Below, one piece after another: positions 19,609-31,600 of a stretch of DNA of 64,000 nt. How positions within the stretch are numbered: position 1 is the stretch's first letter; each line of letters begins with the position of its first letter. Origin of the DNA: Bedellia somnulentella (taxonomy: Eukaryota; Arthropoda; Insecta; Lepidoptera; Bedelliidae); NCBI GenBank assembly GCA_963576735.1, contig OY755178.1, positions 1 through 64,000 of the forward strand, in the 5' to 3' direction. A model generated the notes under the pieces. The model was not told the origin of the DNA. It did no database searches and saw nothing but the letters and a program-made list of their open reading frames with translations. A program made the translations under genes and the position numbers.

Positions 19609-22600
19609 CTGGGGGGGGGTATTAAATGTTAGTTAAGGTACTTGGCTAAAAAGTTTGACCCAGATCATTTTACATAATAAGTGTTTCAACTTTTGAGAGG
19701 TGCTCACCGCGGCATGCAGCGCCATCTGTCGTGCGAGCAGCGCGGTGCAGTGGTCGCTGACGACACGGCGGTATAGTGTGTGTAGTATAGTGTGTGTGGT
19801 ACAGTGAGGTGCTCACCGCGGCATGCAGCGCCATCTGTCGTGCGAGCAGCGCGGTGCAGTGGTCGCTGACGACGGCGGTATAGTGTGTGTAGTATAGTGT
19901 GTGTGGTACAGTGAGGTGCTCACCGCGGCATGCAGCGCCATCTGTCGTGCGAGCAGCGCGGTGCAGTGGTCGCTGACGACGGCGGTATAGTGTGTGTAGT
20001 ATAGTGTGTGTGGTACAGTGAGGTGCTCACCGCGGCATGCAGCGCCATCTGTCGTGCGAGCAGCGCGGTGCAGTGGTCGCTGACGACGGCGGTATAGTGT
20101 GTGTAGTATAGTGTGTGTGGTACAGTGAGGTGCTCACCGCGGCATGCAGCGCCATCTGTCGTGCGAGCAGCGCGGTGCAGTGGTCGCTGACGACGGCGGT
20201 ATAGTGTGTGTAGTATAGTGTGTGTAGTATAGTGTGTGTGGTACAGTGAGGTGCTCACCGCGGCATGCAGCGCCATCTGTCGTGCGAGCAGCGCGGTGCA
20301 GTGGTCGCTGACGACGGCGGTATAGTGTGTGTAGTATAGTGTGTGTGGTACAGTGAGGTGCTCACCGCGGCATGCAGCGCCATCTGTCGTGCGAGCAGCG
20401 CGGTGCAGTGGTCGCTGACGACGGCGGTATAGTGTGTGTAGTATAGTGTGTGTGGTACAGTGAGGTGCTCACCGCGGCATGCAGCGCCATCTGTCGTGCG
20501 AGCAGCGCGGTGCAGTGGTCGCTGACGACGGCGGTATAGTGTGTGTAGTATAGTGTGTGTGGTACAGTGAGGTGCTCACCGCGGCATGCAGCGCCATCTG
20601 TCGTGCGAGCAGCGCGGTGCAGTGGTCGCTGACGACGGCGGTATAGTGTGTGTAGTATAGTGTGTGTGGTACAGTGAGGTGCTCACCGCGGCATGCAGCG
20701 CCATCTGTCGTGCGAGCAGCGCGGTGCAGTGGTCGCTGACGACGGCGGTATAGTGTGTGTGGTACAGTGAGGTGCTCACCGCGGCATGCAGCGCCATCTG
20801 TCGTGCGAGCAGCGCGGTGCAGTGGTCGCTGACGACGGCGGTATAGTGTGTGTAGTATAGTGTGTGTAGTATAGTGTGTGTGGTACAGTGAGGTGCTCAC
20901 CGCGGCATGCAGCGCCATCTGTCGTGCGAGCAGCGCGGTGCAGTGGTCGCTGACGACGGCGGTATAGTGTGTGTAGTATAGTGTGTGTGGTACAGTGAGG
21001 TGCTCACCGCGGCATGCAGCGCCATCTGTCGTGCGAGCAGCGCGGTGCAGTGGTCGCTGACGACGGCGGTATAGTGTGTGTGGTACAGTGAGGTGCTCAC
21101 CGCGGCATGCAGCGCCATCTGTCGTGCGAGCAGCGCGGTGCAGTGGTCGCTGACGACGGCGGTATAGTGTGTGTAGTATAGTGTGTGTAGTATAGTGTGT
21201 GTGGTACAGTGAGGTGCTCACCGCGGCATGCAGCGCCATCTGTCGTGCGAGCAGCGCGGTGCAGTGGTCGCTGACGACGGCGGTATAGTGTGTGTGGTAC
21301 AGTGAGGTGCTCACCGCGGCATGCAGCGCCATCTGTCGTGCGAGCAGCGCGGTGCAGTGGTCGCTGACGACACGGCGGTATAGTGTGTGTGGTACAGTGA
21401 GGTGCTCACCGCGGCATGCAGCGCCATCTGTCGTGCGAGCAGCGCGGTGCAGTGGTCGCTGACGACGGCGGTATAGTGTGTGTAGTATAGTGTGTGTGGT
21501 ACAGTGAGGTGCTCACCGCGGCATGCAGCGCCATCTGTCGTGCGAGCAGCGCGGTGCAGTGGTCGCTGACGACGGCGGTATAGTGTGTGTAGTATAGTGT
21601 GTGTGGTACAGTGAGGTGCTCACCGCGGCATGCAGCGCCATCTGTCGTGCGAGCAGCGCGGTGCAGTGGTCGCTGACGACGGCGGTATAGTGTGTGTAGT
21701 ATAGTGTGTGTGGTACAGTGAGGTGCTCACCGCGGCATGCAGCGCCATCTGTCGTGCGAGCAGCGCGGTGCAGTGGTCGCTGACGACGGCGGTATAGTGT
21801 GTGTAGTATAGTGTGTGTGGTACAGTGAGGTGCTCACCGCGGCATGCAGCGCCATCTGTCGTGCGAGCAGCGCGGTGCAGTGGTCGCTGACGACGGCGGT
21901 ATAGTGTGTGTAGTATAGTGTGTGTGGTACAGTGAGGTGCTCACCGCGGCATGCAGCGCCATCTGTCGTGCGAGCAGCGCGGTGCAGTGGTCGCTGACGA
22001 CGGCGGTATAGTGTGTGTAGTATAGTGTGTGTGGTACAGTGAGGTGCTCACCGCGGCATGCAGCGCCATCTGTCGTGCGAGCAGCGCGGTGCAGTGGTCG
22101 CTGACGACGGCGGTATAGTGTGTGTAGTATAGTGTGTGTGGTACAGTGAGGTGCTCACCGCGGCATGCAGCGCCATCTGTCGTGCGAGCAGCGCGGTGCA
22201 GTGGTCGCTGACGACGGCGGTATAGTGTGTGTAGTATAGTGTGTGTGGTACAGTGAGGTGCTCACCGCGGCATGCAGCGCCATCTGTCGTGCGAGCAGCG
22301 CGGTGCAGTGGTCGCTGACGACGGCGGTATAGTGTGTGTAGTATAGTGTGTGTAGTATAGTGTGTGTGGTACAGTGAGGTGCTCACCGCGGCATGCAGCG
22401 CCATCTGTCGTGCGAGCAGCGCGGTGCAGTGGTCGCTGACGACGGCGGTATAGTGTGTGTGGTACAGTGAGGTGCTCACCGCGGCATGCAGCGCCATCTG
22501 TCGTGCGAGCAGCGCGGTGCAGTGGTCGCTGACGACGGCGGGCGGCGCGGCGGTGAGGTGGCTGGCGAACTTGGTGCGGACGCGCTCGTCCTTCGTCTTC

Positions 22601-25600
22601 AGCAGCACGCGGTGGAGGCCGTGGGCCATTGGTTCCACCACTACGATGCACAGGTTGAGCTGGCCCTGAGGAGACAATCAGATGTTGGTTAGAAGGCTGG
22701 AGAAGATAACAGGCTTCTCGACACGTAATCAAAAACACAAAAAATCAGTAAAGATATCGTCTAAATAAAATGCAGGTACAAATCAGCATGCACCTTTACT
22801 TATCAAGTGAAGCTTTTTAAGACAGTAGAATCTTTAATTCATTGTTAAGCAATTTGATAGGTGCATGGACATCATATAATGGTTTGAGTATTCTGTTGAA
22901 AATATTAACCTTTTCAACCACACTTTCCATTAAGCATGACGTCCGGTCGATGATTAAAGCATCATTTTGGAGTCAGTCTATGTACAAACTACCAAAACTA
23001 AGCTTCAGCAAAATTCGAGGTTTAGCCTTGGTGGAGAACAGGATTATTAGCTCATGATAAGAAAATCCAGTGGCAAGATATTGGCTATATGAAGCTACGT
23101 AATTAGAAGACGAAACGGCAATGAAATCAAGAACGGATAATTTAAAGTTATCCGTATTACTAGGGGGTAGAATGTGATAATAATTTCATGGTAAAATGAA
23201 GCTGAGGTGCGGGGTTTTGCAATTATACATGACAATGGAATGATTGTACGAGGGTCCGAAATTTTCGAAGAGCTTTTCAAATGAGAAGAATTAATTTAGT
23301 AGATTGACTGGGGTACACACTAAATCAATCTTTATTATGAGTATTCGCTATAGTTACGTCCAAAACTTCGGAGTTAGTTTTCGTAAAAGCATGAAAATTG
23401 CCAATGTGGAAGGTAACATCAGTAGAGGACGACCCCGGAGGACACACCTGAACCAATGAGCTCAAAATTAAAGAATAAATAAAAGAGCGTGTATGAAAAT
23501 ATTGATGGATGTTAACGAAGCTAGAGAGGTTTGCCACGATCGTACAAAGTGGCGAATAGTCTCCGCCTACCCCAATAGGAAATGATGGCGGGAGTATATG
23601 TATGTATGTAATGACAAGTCCCAAGTAATTTAATTAAAAGCGTAAAATAATTATGCACTGCAAAAAACAAATGACTTGATTTTAATTGTAACTGTAACAA
23701 AATTATAGCCATGTCTGTAACCCACCTAACTGCTTTCAAGTCTCACCTTAATAGTAGTAATATTAAAATCCTGTCCGAAATCATTATAAACGATCGAGAC
23801 ATGATCATTGCCGATGTACTTCCTCTTCTCATTGCAGTTGGGGTCAGCAGGTAGGGAAGGCATGTTGGTGGCGACGTGGAAGTGCACTTGCATGACGTCA
23901 TTTAGCCAGACCACGTCGGCAGGTAACAAGGACATATTGGTGGATTCTTATCATTTACTGGATAACCCTTGTAAGATATATGGATCTAGTCCCATCAATT
24001 ACCTACAAATTAATATTAACCAACCCTCAGCATCTGCCAATAGAATTTTTCTGCTGGGCATATGCCACCCCAAAGATCGGTCTTTTGCTTCTTTCATCCT
24101 TCAGCTCCATCGGCTTCAATTTTTTTAATAGGTACGTTTAAAATAATAATAGTTGCTTTCAAATCTCACCTTAATAGTAGTAATATTAAAATCGTGTCCG
24201 GAATCATTATAAACGATCGAGACATGATCATTGCCGATATACTTCCTCTTCTCATTGCAGTTGGGGTCAGCAGGTAGGGAAGGCATGTTGGTGGCGACGT
24301 GGAAGTGCACTTGCATGACGTCATCGCGCCAGACCACCGTGTGGGTACCGTCTTCACCGCCGCGGGCCACGTGGAGGAACAGCTCGGAAGGCGCTGCGCC
24401 TCGTAAGGGGACTAGGGCGCCTAGGCCGCGGACGAAGGCCGAGTACCTGAATGTTGAAAAAATTAAATTCGTGTCAAGAGACTTCCTGATTTGGTGGCTG
24501 ACGTTGATTGTGTTGCAAATAGCAAAGTAATCCATGCAAAAATGAAATTTTGTATATGTTTTGATAGCAGCAGGAATACTGCAACTTGCGACACAATCGA
24601 TTGTCTCAAAAGATAACTCATTATAAAAGAAAAGGGAAAAGATTTTGTGATTTATGAATAGTTTAGCTAGTTCATATAAAGGTTCTCAATTCTTTAACTG
24701 ATACCCTAAATGTTACAGTAATACGTTACAGGCAATCAAATAGGCTGCTGTTTATTGTGCCTCGTTCGAGAGTCCCCAACATTCCAACTGCATTTCCTCT
24801 CTGAATTGCTGTGGCAATGCATCGTTAATGACCTAAATCAAAAATTTATGCCAACCTGGACAAGTCAAAGTTTATTATATAGTAGTAAAGCGCCTCAAAA
24901 AAATTTATCGATCGGGAATTGAATTTTCAAAACCATCGCTACATGGCACTAAATTATGTCTCTCTATCTTTTTTCTGCTCTCTCGCTCGTATCGTAACCT
25001 TTACATAAAAAGTAAAGTAAAAAAAAAAAAAAAAAAAAATGCTTAGTCAGTAAGTTATAGTTGTAATACTTTTAATACTTTACGTTATTCAATAAACGAC
25101 CACCAACAATCAAACATGTCTTTGATTTGATACACCGCCAATACCAACCTGACCACCAACACCACGCACTTCATGGCGACCCTGCCCTAAGAACCCAAAG
25201 AAGACCCCGCAGCCGATCTGAAAATAAACCAATGAAAACCCCGGCAACCTGCACTAAAATGAAGACCAGCTTTTAAACACTAAAGAAGATTTCGGCTACC
25301 TAAAATAAAAAAGATGACCCCAGCGACCAAATCATGAAACCAGCGTATCCATAAGAAACAGTGTGTTCCGGAATTATAAAGAAGCGCAGTGAATCTAAAA
25401 ACTATTGTACGAGTTAGGTCGTACAGAAGCGTGCGTCAGCATTTTACTCCATCTATTAGTTTTATTTAATTATTTATTCAGTTCGTTTATAGCTATCAAG
25501 ACAGCTACGCGTGCTCATCAGTTATCAGTTACATTCCATTTTATTATTATCCATAAAAAATGTCGTCTATCAAGGATTTCATTGATAATCAAAAAGATCT

Positions 25601-28600
25601 CTTTAAATCAATTGAGAGCATCTTTACCAATTTTAAGAAAGATAGCCCAAGTAGGAAGACACCCGAGTATATCCAGCGAAGAATAAAAACCCTCGACAGT
25701 TATTGGGAAGAGTATGAGAGTAAGGTAGATGAGATATTGACGTCGGATTTACAGTTGGATGCAGAACTAAATGCTTTTATCAAGAAAGAGTTAGAAACAG
25801 TAAGAGTAAGATATACGACCATCAGGTCGGCGATCAGTAATTACGATTCACCCCCATTTGCTGAGTTAAAGCTTCCTGAATTTATTCACGACTCTACGAA
25901 TGAGGGTGTTCAGTCCCAACCCTTGGAGCCTCGCTCGAGTAAATCGACAATTACTGCGAGTAAGACGGAGGAGCAGCTTCGAAAACAGCAGAGCAACTTT
26001 AAAGCTTTTCATCGCACATTGAAGAATATAGATCTCGACTCGGTATCAGAGAAATGGGAACTCGAAGATCTACTACGTTGCATTCAGTCCCGCTGGAACG
26101 CTATCGACAATCTTCATTGGGAACTTGACAGTGATTTGAACGGCTCCAATCAAGAATACGAGGCTATGTTCAGTGAGTACGAAAGAAATTACGAGTACAT
26201 CAAGAAACTCATTAGCAAGAAAATATGGTCAGTCGCTCATATCAGCCAAACTACCCCTAAAATAGAAATTCCGGTGTTTAATGGGTCGTATAATAATTGG
26301 GTTTCCTTTAAAGAGTTGTTTCAAGAGGCTATCCACAACAACCCATCTATACCGAAAGCCACAAAAATGCAGTTCTTAAAATCTAAAGTTAAAGGGGAAG
26401 CAGAGAAGCTAATTCAACATTTATCTATCAGTGCTGATAATTACGAAACATGCTGGGAATTATTAAACCATAGGTACAATAACAAGAAACTAGTTTTTAC
26501 ATCTTATATGAATACCCTTACGAATTTACCGGTCATTCAACAAAAATCCGTCGCGCATATAAAACGATTACACGACACCACCCATGAGTGTGTCAATGCT
26601 ATTAAGAACCTGGGAGTCGATATAACAACATGGGACCCCATACTGGTGTACCTACTATCACAAAAACTAGATAATGAATCATACTCAGATTATGTGGAAT
26701 CAGTGAAAAACCCGAGGGAGTTACCCATCCTGAAAGAATTTCTTGATTTTTTGGAAATAAAATTCACAACGCTAGAAACTTCGCGTCGCAAGCAGGATGT
26801 TAATATTTCGACACAAAAGTACCAAGTCCATCTTAAACAGCAATCTAGCAATAATCGTAGTCAGCAACCTACTTCTTACAAAAATGCATTCCTATCAAGC
26901 AGTAAGATTAAAGTTCAATCGCCTAGTACGAGCAAAAAAGTAACATCAGCAAAATATCACTGTGCGCTATGCAACAGTTTTGAACATAGAATTTATTTTT
27001 GCAAACAGTTCATTGACATGCCTGCGAATATGAAATTAAAAACTGTCAAACGACTTAATCTCTGTCCAAACTGTTTGTTCGATCATCAAGAAAAAGCATG
27101 CACATCAGAGAAAGTATGTCGTGAGTGCAATCAAGGGCACAACAGTTTACTTCATGAGGCGTTTTCTCAGGAAGGTGCAGACAGATCGAACGTAACTTCA
27201 GCTGAAAATAAAGTTAATAAGGTCAAAAATGGCTCGCACGCCTCACTGCAGAGTGGCTCGTATGAAGTTTTATTACCAACGGCTTTATTAAATATTGAAG
27301 CCGCGGACGGATCATCTTATACAATGCGTGCCTTATTAGACCAAGGGTCTCAGATATCAATCATCACTGAGAAAGCGGCACAGAGGTTAATGTTGCCTAG
27401 AAAGAAATGCCATGGTATAATCTCGGGTGTTGGTGACAAAGAAAGTAAGTGTAAAGGGATGATAACTATCAAGTGCTTATCAACCATCAGCTCGTTTACT
27501 TTTGAAACAGATGTTTTGATAATGAATCAACTTATAAAACCTCTACCAAACCAGTCTGTAGCGAAACCAAATTGGGCATATTTAGACCATATCAAGTTGG
27601 CAGATCCAGAATTCAATATCAGTCGCCCGGTTGATTTATTATTAGGAGCAGACGTTTATTCACATATCTTAATGGATGGCGTATGTAAAGCTGACTCGTC
27701 TCTCCCTGTCGCGCAACAAACCCAACTTGGTTGGATTTTAAGTGGAAACGCAAGAACTTTCCACTGCAATGTAGTTCTCAATAACTTACAAGATATCCAG
27801 CAGTTCTGGGAAACCGAAGAGATAACTTCCGAACAGACTGACTTGTCCGAGTCCGACTTAATGTGCCTAAAATACTATCAAGATACCACAATCAGACGGT
27901 CAGATGGACGCTATGAGGTCCGGTTGCCTCTCAAAGATAATTACCAAGAATTATTAGGGCAATCGAGAGCAAAAGCAATGGCACAATTTTATAAGCTGGA
28001 GCAGAGACTCAGTAAAAATCAAGTTACGGCAGTAAATTATAAATTGTTTATCGATGACTATTTAGCTCTCGGTCATATGACACCATCAATGAAAGATAAC
28101 AATAATATTACTCATTGTTATTTACCTCATCATTGTGTGACACGTGAGGAGTCTACTACTACTAAGTTACGTGTAGTATTTAATGCGTCTCAAAAAACAT
28201 CAACGGGTGTAAGTTTAAATGAAGTAATGTGTCGCGGCCCTAATTTGCAACAAGATATTCAGAGCCTCATAATCAAATGGCGCCAATTCAAATTTGCTTT
28301 TACCGCTGATATTGAGAAAATGTTTCGACAAATATGGATAAATCAAGAAGATCAATACCTGCAAATGATCTTTTGGAGAGATAGTAACAAAAAGCAGTTG
28401 CAAGACTTTAAGCTCACCACAGTTACGTACGGAACTAAAGCAGCGCCTTTTCTAGCCATGAGAACCCTTAAACAGCTGGCTCATGATGAGAAGAAGAACT
28501 ACCCCAACAGTTTAGCTCCTTGTGTTCTCGAAGAATCGTTCTACATGGATTACTTGATCTATGGGGCACATTCAATAGATGGTGCTAAACAAATACAATC

Positions 28601-31600
28601 AGATATGATAAGCCTCCTTAAGTCAGGCGGTTTTAATTTAAGAAAGTGGAAGTCTAATACACCCGAGTTACTACAATCCGTAAAAGCAGACATAGACAAT
28701 CAAGAAAATTTTGATTTCAAGCAGAATGAATCAACCAAAGCCTTAGGGCTTGGATGGAACCCACACACTGATAATTTCACATTTCAATCTAAAGACTTTT
28801 CAGTGTTTGAACGACCAACCAAGAGAGTGCTTCTATCAGATATATCTAAGCTCTTTGACCCTCTCGGCTGGCTTGCCCCGCTTACCACTAAACTAAAAAT
28901 ACTATTTCAAGATGTGTGGAAAACCAACACACAGTGGGACGAGCCTGTTCCGCAGCACATATGTGACGAGTGGAATAAGATAAAGAGCAGTATAGAAATT
29001 ATTAGTACCTATCAAGTACCCAGGTGGATTCAAACAGAAGAGAATGAAATATGTGAACTTCACGGTTTCTGCGATGCCAGCACTAAAGCATATGCAGCCG
29101 TGGTTTATTGTAAAATTAAAAAAGCCACCGGAGTGACTATTACTTTAGTAGCAGCAAAAACTAAAGTAGTCCCGTTAAACAAAAGCACATCCTTGCCACG
29201 ACTTGAGCTTTGCGGCGCTTTATTATTAGCTAAATTGATGGATAAAATTGTAAAAAGTCTGAGAAATTATACGGTGCAAGCCTATGGCTGGACTGATTCC
29301 ATGGCTGTGCTTGGTTGGCTTAGCGGGCCATCAGATCGTTGGAAGCCATTCGTTGCAAACCGCGTGACACAAGTTACAACAATCATGCCGGCAGATACTT
29401 GGCGATACGTTAAATCAAAAGAAAATCCAGCTGACTGTGCAAGTCGGGGCCTCACCGCTATCCAACTAAAAGAATTAAAGATGTGGTGGATGGGTCCGCA
29501 GTGGTTAACAACATTCGAACCTGAACCTTTAAATCAAATGTATAACACAAATGAAGAGCTTAAGAAAAATAAGCAAGTCAATGTAACAGTATCCTTCGAA
29601 AACAACGTCATAAAGCAGATTTTAAACAAGCAAAGTACAATAACAAGAGCGACTAGAATACTGGCCTGGGTACTGAGATTCACATACAGAACTGAAAATA
29701 GAAAAAACCTGACTTTAGGTGAACTTAAGACAGCCACGTCCCTCATAGTAAAATTCACACAAAGAGAAATATTTTTTAATGAAATAACAAACTTAAATGA
29801 AAATCAAAACGTAAGCAAGAAAAGTAAACTTAGTATTTTCAATCCATTTTTAGATGTAGATGGAATTATTAGAATAGGTGGCAGGCTCCAAAATGCCGCA
29901 TTGGATCCGGAAATGAAACACCCAGCTATTATCCCCAATAATACAAGACTTGCAGATCTCATCATTGATCAGGCTCACAAGTCCACATATCACGGAGGAG
30001 CGCGATTAACCACCGCCTTTGTCAGACGCAAATATTGGGTTATTGGTGGATACAACGCAGTCAAAAAACGCATTCGGCTATGTGTCATATGCAAGAAACA
30101 GAACCCTACGTTTACTCCACAAATAATGGGAAATTTGCCAGAACCAAGAGTAAATATCTCTCGCCCTTTCAAAAAAGTGGGCGTGGACTTTACAGGGCAC
30201 ATTTTTGTCAAATCCAACAAGGGCCGCGGAATAAAAACAACAAAGGGCTATATATCTGTGTTCGTGTGCATGGCCACTAAGGCTGTACATTTGGAATTGG
30301 TCTCGGACTTATCGACCTCTGCATTCATGGCAGCACTAAGAAGAATGGCAGCCCGAAGAGGAACACCAAGTGACATTTATAGCGATAATGGTACGAATTT
30401 TGTCGGCTCTAGTCGCGTACTACAACAAGAGTATCGCGAAATAATCAAATCTATTAATGAAGATATGCATCCCGAGTTAAATGACATGAATATCAAGTTT
30501 CATTTCAATTCACCATCATGGCCTTCGGGAAATGGTCTTTTTGAGGCCGCAGTGAAGAGCGTCAAATTTCACCTCAAAAGAGTCATCGGAGAGCAGAAAC
30601 TCACATTTGAAGAATACTCCACTCTGCTTACCCAGGTAGAGGCGTGCTTAAATTCAAGACCACTGTGCGCACTAACTGAAGATCCGAATGACTTAGACGT
30701 ACTCACTCCGTCACACTTTCTATCTAGTGGACCGACGCTAACCATACATAATACGGAAACAGATCTCAGAACAAGATGGCACTTAACCCAAAAAATTGTG
30801 AATGATGTTTGGCGTCGTTGGCGAGATGAATATTTGAGCAACCTATCAATAAGAAGCAAGTGGAGGCAGCCACAAGCAAATATTAAAATCAATGACGTAG
30901 TCATAATAAAAGAAGACAACCTTCCACCAGGCAAATGGTATCTAGGTCGGGTATTGGAATTACATCCTGGTACAGATGGTTATGTCCGAGTTGTGACCGT
31001 AAAGACAAAAAATGGCATATTGAGAAGACCAATCCTCAAACTCTGTGTCTTACCCGTTCATCAGTCAGAAACACAAATAAAATCAGTTAAGGAAGACATT
31101 CCTGAGCCACAACCAAAATCAGTTTCAAGATCAAGGAAAACAGTAGGATTTGTCTTATCTTCATTATTAACATTGTGTTTAGTACTTCTGTCAACCCCGC
31201 CCTCAGAATGCGCCTACAACATGACAACACTCCAAAACAATAATAGCGTATACTTCGATCGCATTACAGACATGCAATTGATAAGAGATAAATGGCGCTT
31301 AATTGTGTTTTACGATACTCAACCTTATCGAGACGGTAACATGGCTCTTCAAAGGTACATAACCTACCTAAACAATTTATGTATGAAAATAAAAGACTCG
31401 TCGCACTGTGAAGGTATTATGTTGCAGCTTAATCATGAGGTGGCCGAACTTGAATACAATAATAATATCCTAACTAATCATAATGGCGACACCTCGTCTA
31501 GCAGTCACCGGCAGCGACGCGGCCTTATCGATGTAATTGGATACGCAGCAAATAGTTTGTTTGGTGTACTTGATGCTCGTTTTGCCGAACAATATGAACG

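Noticed and set aside
19699..22480. CRISPR array
   Set aside because: Units are contiguous exon-derived tandem copies without unique spacers, in an insect genome.
19920..22738. Long - strand ORFs of up to 287 residues over the array
   Set aside because: They are frames through a non-triplet tandem repeat derived from a Tsc2 exon; only 22480-22665 is a supported exon.
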